64,000 nt of DNA from Betaproteobacteria bacterium (GCA_016234655.1 JACRAU010000017.1:1-64000), one strand, 5' to 3'. Numbered from the stretch's first letter, positions 25,887 through 34,328 are shown. Numbers and translations: made by a program. The notes: a model not told the origin generated them from the sequence alone.

Positions 25887-27194
25887 GTGCGAGACACGCT
25901 AAAAAAGCTATGGGGTCGGGTCTATGGGGCGCATGAACGCAATGTTCAATACCTGGAGGCGCGAATCTTTGCGCTGGGCATGATTGGTGTGGTGGGTTTC
26001 CCGCTCTACTATTTCATCTGGCACGACTTATATCCCCAGCCATATGAGAGCCTGACATTGCGCCTAGTTGGGATGGTGTTATTCCTACCTATCGTGCTCA
26101 CTAAGTTCTGGCCAAAACATTGGCATCGGTTCCTCCCGTTGTACTGGTATTTCGCCATTTTGTATGCGCTGCCATTCTTTTTCACATACATGTTATTGAT
26201 GAACGAGGGCTCGACGGTTTGGCTCATGTCTAGCTTGATTGCATTGTTCGCTATGACACTGGTGCTGGACTGGCTGAACTTGATTATTCACTTTGTACTA
26301 GGTGTTGCTCTTGCTGTGTTGGCATATGTGCTGACAACAGAATCCGCATGGGTGGCGATCGCGCAATTGGAATATTTGCCCATCTACCTTTTTGCTCTTC
26401 TTGTTGGCTCCATGGCGAATTACAGTACTGTGGTGATAACGCGGGAGCAAGCACGCGCCATGCTCGCCACCGCCAGCGGTATCGCCCATGAACTGCGCAC
26501 CCCCCTGCTCGGCATCAATAGCGGAGCGGCCGGCCTGCGCAGCTACCTGCCCGCGCTGATCGACGCCTACCGCCAAGCCCAGGCGCACGGCATGGACGTG
26601 CAGTCGATACGCACCGTGCACTTGCGTTCCATGGAGGGGGTGCTCGACCGCATCGGCATGGAGGCGTATTACTCCAACACCATCATCGACATGTTGCTGA
26701 CCAGCGTGTATCCCACGGGCCTGAAGACCGGCGACGCTGACACATGTTCGATGGTCAAGTGCGTCGAGGCGGCCCTGCAACGCTACCCCTTCGCCACGGC
26801 GAGGGAGCGGGCCTTGGTGTCGTGGGAGGCGCGGACGGACTTCACCTTCAAGGGCAAGGAGTTGCTCATGGTGCACGTGCTGTTCAACCTGCTGAAAAAT
26901 GCCCTGCGGCACATCGCCAAGGCCGGCAAGGGCACGATAGACATCCGTATCGAGAGCACGGCCAAGGACAATCGGCTGATCTTTCGCGATACGGGGTCCG
27001 GCATCGCGCCCGCCGTGCTGCCCCATGTCTTCTCGCGTTTTTATTCCTGGCCGGCCGGCGGCGATAGCCTGATGGGCGCCGGCATAGGCCTGGCCTTTTG
27101 CCGCGACGTGCTGCGCGCCTTCGACGGCGATATCGCTTGCGATTCGCGGCTCGGCGAATACACGGAATTCACATTGAGGCTGCCCAAGCCATGA
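25887..27194 (+). CDS. CqsS/LqsS-type membrane histidine kinase
   Basis: The 435-residue kinase has about six membrane helices in residues 25-185 with very short loops and no periplasmic domain, as in CqsS, LqsS and JqsS. The dimerisation box GIAHELRTPLLGI carries H202 (numbered from TTG 25884). N339 (LLKNALRHI), DTGSG (369-373), FSRFYSW and GAGIGLAF (398-405) make the ATPase domain. No receiver is attached. GTG 25887 has GGGA six bases upstream; TTG 25884 is possible. It overlaps the regulator gene by ATGA. GC content changes abruptly near 26455, from about 42-50% in three lines of the membrane part to 77% in the line at 26521. Confidence 0.88.
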   Translation: MRDTLKKLWGRVYGAHERNVQYLEARIFALGMIGVVGFPLYYFIWHDLYPQPYESLTLRLVGMVLFLPIVLTKFWPKHWHRFLPLYWYFAILYALPFFFTYMLLMNEGSTVWLMSSLIALFAMTLVLDWLNLIIHFVLGVALAVLAYVLTTESAWVAIAQLEYLPIYLFALLVGSMANYSTVVITREQARAMLATASGIAHELRTPLLGINSGAAGLRSYLPALIDAYRQAQAHGMDVQSIRTVHLRSMEGVLDRIGMEAYYSNTIIDMLLTSVYPTGLKTGDADTCSMVKCVEAALQRYPFATARERALVSWEARTDFTFKGKELLMVHVLFNLLKNALRHIAKAGKGTIDIRIESTAKDNRLIFRDTGSGIAPAVLPHVFSRFYSWPAGGDSLMGAGIGLAFCRDVLRAFDGDIACDSRLGEYTEFTLRLPKP

Positions 27195-28225
27195 AGCCCT
27201 ACGAGATACTTCCCTTCTATTTCCCGACCACGGCCGTCTTCGTGGATGACAGCACGTCTTTCCTGGACAACCTGATACTCCACCTCGATCCGAACCTCGC
27301 CTTCCGCCTGTTCGATTCGGCGGCGGATGCCTTGCTGACGGTCAATATGGAAGGCCGGGTCATGCCCAATACCGGCCGCTATTTCGCGCCCTACCCGTTT
27401 CCCGAAGAGTTGCCCTATGGCCACCGCGCCATCGATCTGGACGTGGATAAGGTTCATCGCGAGGTACACAACGAACACCGTTTCGAGCAGGTGTCGGTGG
27501 CGGTGGTGGATTACGAAATGCCGGGCATCGACGGCCTGGAGTTTTGCCGCAACATCAAGGACCCGGCGGTGAAGAAGATTCTGCTCACCGGCAAGGCGGA
27601 CGAGAAGATCGCGGTGGGCGCCTTCAACGAGGGCATTATCGACCGCTTCATCACCAAGCGGGAACCGGCGGCGGCGGCCGTGCTGAACAAGACTATCGTC
27701 GAGATGCAGCACGCCTATTTCCACTATGTGGCGCGCATGCTGCGCGAGGCGCTCAAGATCGGCAAACCGGCCTTCCTGCACGACCCCTTGTTCGCGGCCC
27801 GCTTTCGGCAGATATGCGCCGAACTCGGCATCGTCGAATATTACCTATGCGGCGAGCCGGACGGCATGTTGCTGGTCGACGCGAAAGGCAAGGCGCATCA
27901 GCTTATCGTCAAGACCGACCAGGCCATGCTCGGCCATTTTGAAATCGCCCACGACCAAGCGGCTCCCGAAGCCCTGCTGGCGGCATTGAAGAACGGCCGC
28001 ATGGTGCCCGACTTCTGGCGCTCGCGCGGCGAATATAGCCCCGAGCACCGGAGCGATTGGACCGCCTATATGCACCCCGCCAAGGAGTTCGTCGGGCTCC
28101 AGTGGTATACCTATGCGGTGGTGAAGAACCCGCCGGCCTTCAAGATGGATTACGTCTACCCCTACTATCAATATCTGGACGATCTGGACGCGGCCGGCCG
28201 GGATGGCAAGCTGGGCCCGGCTTGA
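27191..28225 (+). CDS. LqsR-like response regulator
   Basis: The 344-residue protein starts with a receiver domain in which the acidic pair D19-D20 (AVFVDDST) is separated from the phospho-acceptor D107 (VAVVDYEMPGIDG) by about 85 residues, some 45 more than usual. T133 (LLTGKADE) and K156 (FITKRE) follow. That long insertion and the acceptor position match Legionella LqsR (D108). Residues 165-344 form the output part, with no helix-turn-helix, GGDEF or HD motif. It is translationally coupled to the kinase. Its stop codon lies in the loop of a terminator-like hairpin. Confidence 0.85.
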   Translation: MKPYEILPFYFPTTAVFVDDSTSFLDNLILHLDPNLAFRLFDSAADALLTVNMEGRVMPNTGRYFAPYPFPEELPYGHRAIDLDVDKVHREVHNEHRFEQVSVAVVDYEMPGIDGLEFCRNIKDPAVKKILLTGKADEKIAVGAFNEGIIDRFITKREPAAAAVLNKTIVEMQHAYFHYVARMLREALKIGKPAFLHDPLFAARFRQICAELGIVEYYLCGEPDGMLLVDAKGKAHQLIVKTDQAMLGHFEIAHDQAAPEALLAALKNGRMVPDFWRSRGEYSPEHRSDWTAYMHPAKEFVGLQWYTYAVVKNPPAFKMDYVYPYYQYLDDLDAAGRDGKLGPA

Positions 28226-28240
28226 GCCGGGCCGTTTCCG
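28214..28240 (+). terminator. Terminator overlapping the regulator stop codon
   Basis: A perfect eight-pair stem GGCCCGGC (28214-28221) and GCCGGGCC (28226-28233) has the TGA stop in its four-base loop and is followed by GTTTCC. The T run is short, so strength is uncertain. A second perfect hairpin (GGCGGCAC-GGTA-GTGCCGCC, 28349-28368) stands further downstream. The rest of 28240-28400 shows nothing I can assign. Confidence 0.5.
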
Positions 28241-28402
28241 GTTCGTGGAATTTTTCGTTCTCTCAAAGGCGAGGGAGCGGGTTAATCGAATCTTCCAGCA
28301 AACCGCCGGGGAAACGCTGACTTATTTTTTCGCGGGCATCCGCGAATTGGCGGCACGGTAGTGCCGCCCCACGGCCTAAATAAATCAGCGCCACCTTGGG
28401 CA

Positions 28403-28537
28403 TAAGAGACTGTCTTAAAAAATCCACCAAGTCTGGAAATGTCTTGTGGGAGCGGCCTCCTGGCCGCGATGCAGGCGGTTTCGCGGCCAGGAGGCCGCTC
28501 CCACAGGAAGGCGGTGATTTTTTAAGACAGCCTCTAA
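28403..28537. mobile_element. 129-bp MITE-like palindromic element, TAA target duplication
   Basis: The element (28406-28534) has terminal inverted repeats GAGACTGTCTTAAAAAATC and its near-complement ending CAGCCTC, with TAA on both sides (28403-28405, 28535-28537). Its interior is itself a palindrome of two GGGAGCGGCCTCCTGGCCGC-type arms around a short centre. Terminus (GAGnCTG) and 3-bp T-A target agree with the element at 20.8 kb. The right end forms the C-terminal stop codon region of the convergent synthase gene. Confidence 0.85.
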
Positions 28538-29814
28538 GGCTCACTGAACGCCGGGCGGGGGGCCGTGCCTTGTTCGGCGCGCGAGCGCTTGCGGCGCGTC
28601 GAAGGCCAGCCGGCCATGTCGACTTCTTCCCGGATATCCCGGCAGGCCCGCACGATCCGGTCGAGCTCGGCCTGGGTGAGCGAGCAGTTGATCGACAGGC
28701 GGATCAGCGAGCGGTTTTTCGGCGTGGCCGGCGCGCAGAACACCGAGCCGAAGATGCCCCTGGCCTCCAACGCGTCGCGCAGGACCATGGTTTGCGGTTC
28801 CGGCCCGGCCTCCAGGGCGATGATCTGCGATGCGCTGTCGTGCAGGTTATAGCCCAGCTCGTCCAGGCGGCTGCGCAGATAAGCGGCATTGGCGTGCAGC
28901 CGTTGCCGGCGCCAGCCCTCGTTTTTGATGACTTCCAGCGTTGCCCTAAGCCCGGCGACCTCATATGGCAGCAGTGTGGAACTGAAGATCATCGGGTTGG
29001 ACTCGTATTTGAAATAAGACGAGAAACGCTCGGAGCAGGCGATGAACCCGGCCCGGCCGGCGAAGGCCTTGGCCAGGCTGGCGGTACGGAAATGGACTTG
29101 GCCGGCCAGGCCCAGGGCGGCCACCAGGCCCTCGCCTCGGGGGCCGTGGGTACCGAGGGAGTGGGATTCGTCCACCACCAGCACGCAGCCGTGCGCGTTG
29201 CCGATGCGCACCACGTCTTGCAGGGGGCAGACGCTGCCGTTGGTGCTGTAGACCGAATCGACCACGATCACGCCCGGCCCATGGCGCAATACCTGGCGTT
29301 CCAGGTGCTCGGGGTCGTTGTGATGGAAGGCGACGGCGTTGGCGCCGGCGCTGCGTATGCCTTCCCAGAGCGACATGTGGGCGAGCATGTCAGCATAGAC
29401 GGGGGTACGTTCGTTGGCGACAGTCTGTATCAGACCAGTATTGGCGCACCAGCCGGATTGGCAAAGCACACCGGCCTCGGCATGCATGAAATGCGCGATC
29501 TCGCGCTCCAGTTCCAATTGTGGGTTGGCCCCGTGCAGGAAAATACCGGACATCAGCAGGCCATTGCCTTCATGCAGCATGGTATCCGATGCGGTATTGA
29601 GGATTTTGGGGTGTTGGGCTAAGGACAGATAGTCATTTCCGGATACGTGTATGGCATCTGTGCCTGGTGAGATTCCATGCAGGATGTGTTTTCCTCCCCA
29701 CGTGTTCCGTACACGCTCCCGATAGTAACGATCAATCCTCAGCGCCAGAAAATCCGGCTCCTTGGCATGGACGAAAGTAGGGCTGGGCCGCGTGGCGGCG
29801 ATGTCGTTGCTCAT
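28534..29814 (-). CDS. CqsA/LqsA-type alpha-hydroxyketone autoinducer synthase
   Basis: The 426-residue fold-type I PLP enzyme belongs to the alpha-oxoamine synthase group. SGNDYLSLAQHPKI (58-71) is the CqsA/LqsA N-terminal block, D215 and H218 lie in VVDESHSLGTHG, and the PLP lysine is K249 in TASLAKAFAGRAG. Unlike glycine-acyltransferase relatives KBL, BioF and HemA, CqsA enzymes join an acyl-CoA with SAM or 2-aminobutyrate to make signals such as CAI-1 or LAI-1. TAGGAGCC precedes the ATG by six bases. It converges on the kinase-regulator operon. The MITE beside its 3' end supplies the last two bases of the TAG stop, so the tail (after about 400) may be altered. Confidence 0.88.
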   Translation of the reverse strand: MSNDIAATRPSPTFVHAKEPDFLALRIDRYYRERVRNTWGGKHILHGISPGTDAIHVSGNDYLSLAQHPKILNTASDTMLHEGNGLLMSGIFLHGANPQLELEREIAHFMHAEAGVLCQSGWCANTGLIQTVANERTPVYADMLAHMSLWEGIRSAGANAVAFHHNDPEHLERQVLRHGPGVIVVDSVYSTNGSVCPLQDVVRIGNAHGCVLVVDESHSLGTHGPRGEGLVAALGLAGQVHFRTASLAKAFAGRAGFIACSERFSSYFKYESNPMIFSSTLLPYEVAGLRATLEVIKNEGWRRQRLHANAAYLRSRLDELGYNLHDSASQIIALEAGPEPQTMVLRDALEARGIFGSVFCAPATPKNRSLIRLSINCSLTQAELDRIVRACRDIREEVDMAGWPSTRRKRSRAEQGTAPRPAFSEP

Positions 29815-30083
29815 GTTCGGCTCCTAGGGGGTTGGTTCGATGTTCGGCTTGTCAGTGTGATTGCAGGCCTTGCGCCAAAGATCGGCGCGGGTGCCAAATG
29901 ACTGTAGCGCAAGAATCTTGTCTGTCTTGCCGAGCGCGCTGGCGAGGGCGCGCCCGCCGAGGGGGGAGGGGGTGAATTCGGCCGAGACGGTGGCCTGGTT
30001 TTAGTGCGAAACGGGCAGGTGGGCGGTTTGCCGATCCACGCCGAACGGAGCGGATGGGAGAGGTGCTGGACGAGGCGGGGGGT

Positions 30084-30105
30084 GGCCTTCCCGGTCGGGA
30101 AGGCC
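30084..30105. repeat. Perfect hairpin in the 300-bp gap after the synthase promoter
   Basis: GGCCTTCCCG-GT-CGGGAAGGCC is a perfect ten-pair stem ten bases beyond the stop of the minus-strand hydrolase gene. No T run follows on either strand, so a terminator role is only possible. The rest of 29815-30083 is the promoter side of the synthase and contains no gene that I can support. Confidence 0.5.
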
Positions 30106-30114
30106 ATGAGACGT

Positions 30115-30915
30115 TTATTTCTTGCCGAAGACCTCTTTCAGGAAGACGCCGGTCCGTGCCCAGGAGTCCTTGTCGGCCTCGGCGTTGTAGGCCAGAGGCA
30201 TGTTGAACTGCTGGCCGTATCGATCGGCGTCCGGGTTGGTGAAGCTGTGCTTGGCGCCCGGATAGACGGTGAGCTTGTAGTTCACGCCGGCCTGGTCCAT
30301 CTCCTGTTTAAAGGCCTCGACCTGGGTGGGCGGGATCATCGGGTCGTCGGCGCCGGTGAACACCGCGATGCGGGCCCTGACCTTGCCCGGTTCGGCCGGG
30401 GTCTGCGTGCCCAGGCTGCCGTGGTAGCTGATCACGCCCTTCAGGTCGGCGCCCAGGCGGGCCATGCCGAGCACGGTGCCGCCGCCGAAGCAATAGCCGA
30501 GCGCGGCGATGCTCTTGGCATCCACGGTCTTCTGCGCCTTCAGGGTCTTCATGCCGGCCTCGAAGCGGGCCTTGAGCGTGTCGATGTTGCTGGTCACCGC
30601 CATCATGAACTTCATGGCGTCGTCCGGGTGATTGGCGCTCTTGCCGTCGCCGTACATGTCCACGGCCAGCGCGGTGTAGCCCATCTCGGCCAGCATGTCG
30701 GCGCGCTTGCGGGCGTAGGCGTTGTGGCCCCACCACTCGTGCACCACCAGCACGCCGGGGCGCTTGCCCTTGATCGCATCGTCGTGGGCGACATAGCCCT
30801 TCAGGGTGACGCCGCCTTGCTTGTAGCTGATTTCCTTGCCGACCACCTTGGCCTGGACGGCGCCGGCGGCGAGGCCGAGGACGAGGGCGGCGAGAAACGG
30901 AATGGATTTGCGCAT
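30115..30915 (-). CDS. Exported dienelactone-hydrolase-family protein
   Basis: The 266-residue alpha/beta hydrolase has a signal peptide (cleavage after AVQA, residue 22). The core shows VLVVHEWWGHNAYARKRAD near residue 56, nucleophile Cys in ALGYCFGGGTVLG, Asp in FTGADDPMIPP and His in GAKHSFTNP, the Cys-Asp-His triad of dienelactone hydrolases. Periplasmic members of this family are common and their substrates usually unknown; esters or lactones are expected. It is a single gene with AGGAGG-like sequence (GAGGTCTCCC region) before the start. Confidence 0.85.
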   Translation of the reverse strand: MRKSIPFLAALVLGLAAGAVQAKVVGKEISYKQGGVTLKGYVAHDDAIKGKRPGVLVVHEWWGHNAYARKRADMLAEMGYTALAVDMYGDGKSANHPDDAMKFMMAVTSNIDTLKARFEAGMKTLKAQKTVDAKSIAALGYCFGGGTVLGMARLGADLKGVISYHGSLGTQTPAEPGKVRARIAVFTGADDPMIPPTQVEAFKQEMDQAGVNYKLTVYPGAKHSFTNPDADRYGQQFNMPLAYNAEADKDSWARTGVFLKEVFGKK

Positions 30916-30987
30916 GGGAGACCTCCTCTTGGAAATTGGACGGCTAGCATAACGGGAAAAGCCGGCTCGGGTAAGCCGCGCCGCGAG

Positions 30988-31656
30988 CTAGCGGGCGGCG
31001 CGGCAGACACCGCCGAGCGGGCATTCGCCGCAACGCGGCCGGGGCCGGCAGGTGGCCTTGCCCAGTTGCACGATGAGGGCGTGGTATTCGTTGTAGAGCG
31101 CGACATCGCGCGGCAGGGCCGCCTCGAACGCGGCCTGTACCTCGCCGTAGCTTTCGCCGCCACGCAGCAACCCCAGCCGGCCGAAGATGCGCCGGGTGTA
31201 GGCATCGACCACGAAGCTGGGCAGGCCCAGGGCATAGAGCAGGATGGAGTCGGCCGTCTCTTCGCCGATGCCGTGCACGGCGAGCAGGCGCTGGCGCAGC
31301 TCGGGTAGCGGGGCGCGCTCGCGCAGCCGTTCCGGCCGGCCCATCGCACCTTCCGCCCGCAAGAAGGCGCACAGGTGTTTCAGCCGTTTTGCCTTGACGT
31401 TGAAATAGCCGGCCGGACGAATGAGTTCGGCCAGCTCGGCGTCGCCCAGCTTGAGCATGGCGCCGCAACGCAAGGCGCGCGCGGCCTTCAGATTGGCGAT
31501 GGCCTTTGCCACGTTGCTCCAGGCGGTGTTTTGCGTGAGCACCGCGCCGACCATGACCTCGAACGGCGTGTCGCCCGGCCACCAGTGTTGCGGGCCGTGG
31601 CGCGCATGCAGCGCGCGGTAGGTGGCGAGCCAATCGTTGCCGGTCGTTTGGGGCAT
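30988..31656 (-). CDS. HhH-GPD DNA glycosylase, MagIII-like
   Basis: The 222-residue protein has the base-excision fold: WWPGDTPFEVMVGAVLTQNTAW (25-46), hairpin-helix-hairpin HGIGEETADSIL (128-139) and the essential Asp D151 in VVDAYTRR. The endonuclease III catalytic lysine position is Glu (GEETAD), so it is likely a monofunctional glycosylase. HWWPG and RPAGYFNVKAKRL resemble Helicobacter MagIII, a 3-methyladenine glycosylase. Unlike MagIII it keeps a [4Fe-4S] cluster motif at the end, C203, C209, C212 and C218. Its ATG lies 14 bases after the hybrid-kinase stop, so the two may be co-transcribed. Confidence 0.8.
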   Translation of the reverse strand: MPQTTGNDWLATYRALHARHGPQHWWPGDTPFEVMVGAVLTQNTAWSNVAKAIANLKAARALRCGAMLKLGDAELAELIRPAGYFNVKAKRLKHLCAFLRAEGAMGRPERLRERAPLPELRQRLLAVHGIGEETADSILLYALGLPSFVVDAYTRRIFGRLGLLRGGESYGEVQAAFEAALPRDVALYNEYHALIVQLGKATCRPRPRCGECPLGGVCRAAR

Positions 31657-31670
31657 GGATCGGGAGAGGT

Positions 31671-33683
31671 TTAGAGCGCCCTGGGCCGGTTCAACAGGAC
31701 GGCGATCTTTTCGTCGAGTTGTTCGATCGTATAGGGCTTGCTCAGATAGTCGTCCATGCCGGCGGCCAGGCTGCGTTCGTGGTCGCCGCTCATCGCGTTG
31801 GCGGTTACCGCGAGGATGGGGATGCGATTGCCGCTGCCGGTCTCGGCGCGCCGTATCGCCTGGCTGGCCTCGTAGCCGTCCATCACGGGCATTTGGCAAT
31901 CCATGACGATCAGGTCGAAGCTGTTTCGGCTCAGTTGGTCCAGCGCCTCCTGGCCGTTTTCGGCGAAGCGGTATTCGTAGCCGAGCTTGCTCAGTATGGC
32001 CTTGGCCAGGCTGCGGTTCATCGGGTTGTCTTCCACGATCAGCAGCCGGGGCTTTTCGCTGGGGGCGCGTCGCGCGGGTGGCGCGAGGGGGCGGTCCGGC
32101 ACGCCTTCCTCGCCCGCCGCCGGCAAGGGCAGCTCGACATGGAAGGTCGTGCCCCGGCCCGGCTGGCTTTCCAGCCGGATGCTACCGCCCATTTGCCTGG
32201 CCAGTTGCTGGGACAGGGTCAGCCCCAGGCCTAGGCCGCCGTATTGCCGGGTCGAGCTGCCGTCGCCCTGCGAGAAGAGTTCGAATATCTTCCTTTGTTG
32301 TTCCTCGGAGACGCCGATGCCGCTGTCGTGCACGGTGAAGCGGACGAGCGAACGGCCGCAGTCGGTGACGACCAGCGTGATCTCGCCCTCATGGGTGAAC
32401 TTGACGGCGTTGTCGAGCAGGCTGTCCAGGATTTGCCGCAGGCGATCCGGGTCGCCTGCCACGCGTTTCGGCAGCTCTTCGTCGATGGCGCTGTATAGCT
32501 CCAGCCCTTTGGCGAGCGCGGCCTGGCGGTGGCGGGCGACGATGGCCTCGACGGTTTGCCGCAGGTCGAACGGGGCGGCCTGGAATGCCAGCTCGCCGCG
32601 TTCGAGGTGGCTGAAGTCGAGGACGCTTTCGATCAGTTTGTGCAGGATTCGCGCCGAGTCGATGGCGGTGTCCAGCATGTCGCGCTGCTCCGCCGACAGC
32701 GGCGTCTCGGCCAAGAGCTGCGTCATGCCCAGGAAACCGTTGATCGGCGTGCGCAGCTCGTGGCTCACGGTCGCGAGGAACTGGGATTTGGCCTCGCTGG
32801 CGCGCAAGGCCTCGTTGCGCGCCTCGGCCAGCTCCGCCGCCTTTTGTTCCAGGGCCAGGTTCTTCTCGGCCAGGCCGCGTTCCGACGCGCGTAATTCGCG
32901 CAGGGTGTCGCGAAAGGCATCCAAGGCTGCTTGCAGCGGGGCGAAGGCCGGGTCCTTGATCGGCGCCGCCGGGCCGGATTCGATGTCGCCCTGGCGCAGG
33001 CGGTCCAGGCTGCTCGCCAGGTGGCGGTGTTGCCGGGCGATGCCGAGGCTGAGCCAGAAGAAGAAGCCGACCAGGGTCAGCACCAGCATGGCCGTCAGCG
33101 TGCCGAGCCAAAGCAATTGCCGGCGGGTGCTGGTCGACCGCTCGCGGATGTCATGCATGATATCCGCGCGGATGAGCTCCTGGAGCCGGATGAAGGCCTC
33201 GTTGGCCCGGTTGAAGTGGCCGCTGATCTTGCTGGAATAGAGCAGGCTCAGGTCATGGTCGGCCAGCACCATTTCCAGGGTCATGATGACGACGTTCTTG
33301 TATTCGTTCAGGTTGGCCCGGAGCGTTTTCACCGTTTTGAGCTCGGCGCCGTGCAAGCCGAACCCTTCCTTGGCCATGCCTTGTTCCAGCCGCTCCAGGC
33401 GGTCGACCAGCGAGCGGCCGCGTTGGTAGATGCCGCCTTTGTCGTGCGTCTTGTCCCTGTTTTTTTCCAGCAGCTTGAATAGCTCGTCGTTGACCTCGGC
33501 ATATTCGATATAGGCCAGCGCGACCTTTTCCTGGGCGGGCAGGTCTTTTTCGGTCAGGTATTTCAGCAGGCCCTCGTATTGGCCGGTCATGTAGACCAGG
33601 CTGCCGACGACCAGGCCGATCGCCAAGCAGGCGCCGGCCACGACCAGCCCGAGCCGTTGCGAGAACGAGAGCTTGCCGACCAT
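31671..33683 (-). CDS. Hybrid sensor histidine kinase
   Basis: The 670-residue protein has two membrane helices (about 10-32 and 188-212) enclosing a 155-residue helical periplasmic domain. It continues with a HAMP-like stretch, a coiled coil (262-300), kinase box FLATVSHELRTPINGFLG with H308, ATPase boxes (LLDNAVKFTHEG, DSGIGV, GGLGLGLTLS) and a C-terminal receiver with phospho-acceptor Asp in VMDCQMPVMDG. The signal is unknown. A receiver at the end suggests relay through a separate phosphotransferase protein not seen here. It follows the histidine phosphatase gene after six bases. Confidence 0.9.
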   Translation of the reverse strand: MVGKLSFSQRLGLVVAGACLAIGLVVGSLVYMTGQYEGLLKYLTEKDLPAQEKVALAYIEYAEVNDELFKLLEKNRDKTHDKGGIYQRGRSLVDRLERLEQGMAKEGFGLHGAELKTVKTLRANLNEYKNVVIMTLEMVLADHDLSLLYSSKISGHFNRANEAFIRLQELIRADIMHDIRERSTSTRRQLLWLGTLTAMLVLTLVGFFFWLSLGIARQHRHLASSLDRLRQGDIESGPAAPIKDPAFAPLQAALDAFRDTLRELRASERGLAEKNLALEQKAAELAEARNEALRASEAKSQFLATVSHELRTPINGFLGMTQLLAETPLSAEQRDMLDTAIDSARILHKLIESVLDFSHLERGELAFQAAPFDLRQTVEAIVARHRQAALAKGLELYSAIDEELPKRVAGDPDRLRQILDSLLDNAVKFTHEGEITLVVTDCGRSLVRFTVHDSGIGVSEEQQRKIFELFSQGDGSSTRQYGGLGLGLTLSQQLARQMGGSIRLESQPGRGTTFHVELPLPAAGEEGVPDRPLAPPARRAPSEKPRLLIVEDNPMNRSLAKAILSKLGYEYRFAENGQEALDQLSRNSFDLIVMDCQMPVMDGYEASQAIRRAETGSGNRIPILAVTANAMSGDHERSLAAGMDDYLSKPYTIEQLDEKIAVLLNRPRAL

Positions 33684-33689
33684 GGCGCG

Positions 33690-34328
33690 TTAGCGGGCGA
33701 GGGCCGGCCACAGGCCGGCCGGGATATAGGCAAGGGCGCGTCCCGCGTCGCGGCCGTCGGGCTTGTAGATGAAGGCGCCGCCTTCTTCGTCGGGCCAGAT
33801 GTCGAAGGCCTCCATCAGGTTGGCATTGTGCGCGACGATGATGTTGTTGTCGCCGGCGAGCGGGATTTTCGCCATGTTTTGACGCAGCCTCGCGGCATTG
33901 GCTTGGCGTTCCGCCGCCGATAGCCGGGTGGCGAAGAACAGGCTGTCGTCCACCGAGGCCTTGCCGAAGGCGAGCTGCGCGGTTTCCACGCAGCGGCAAA
34001 AGGGGCTGCTCAGCACGACACCGACCGGGATTCTCTGCTTTTGGAAGGCCTTGCCGATCGTGCGGGCCTGTTCCCGGCCCTCGTCGGACAGGTTGCGCTG
34101 GGTCGTGCAATCGCCGACGGTCGGGTGGTCGTCCAGTTGGAACATATCCGTGGCGGCATGGCGGAAATAGAAGACGTAGCCGCCTTGCCGCAATTTCGGC
34201 AGCCAGGTCTGGAGTTGGGCGGCGGTGAGCGTGGGCGGTTTGTGCGGCGCGGCTGCCAGTGCCGGCGGGTTGATCAGCCCGGCGATGCAGGCGATGCCGA
34301 TCAGTCGTAAGGCCGTCTGGAATAGCAT
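33690..34328 (-). CDS. Exported histidine phosphatase family protein
   Basis: The 212-residue protein has a signal peptide (cleavage near ALAAAP) and a phosphoglycerate-mutase-like core: FRHAATD near residue 56 in place of the usual RHGET, SSPFCRCVETA, and the second catalytic His in IVAHNANL. It should act as a periplasmic phosphomonoesterase, but the RHA rather than RHG motif makes the substrate uncertain. It stands just upstream of, and probably in one operon with, the hybrid kinase. A periplasmic enzyme beside a sensor with a periplasmic domain could be functionally linked; that is a guess. Confidence 0.82.
   Translation of the reverse strand: MLFQTALRLIGIACIAGLINPPALAAAPHKPPTLTAAQLQTWLPKLRQGGYVFYFRHAATDMFQLDDHPTVGDCTTQRNLSDEGREQARTIGKAFQKQRIPVGVVLSSPFCRCVETAQLAFGKASVDDSLFFATRLSAAERQANAARLRQNMAKIPLAGDNNIIVAHNANLMEAFDIWPDEEGGAFIYKPDGRDAGRALAYIPAGLWPALAR

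Noticed and set aside
28341-28368. Hairpins after the regulator gene as a terminator or riboswitch
   Set aside because: The T run stands on the wrong side of the CGCGG-GCAT-CCGCG stem, the GGCGGCAC stem has no T run, and no known aptamer pattern is seen.
30084-30105. Perfect hairpin as terminator of the hydrolase gene
   Set aside because: No T run on either strand; reported as a repeat/hairpin only.
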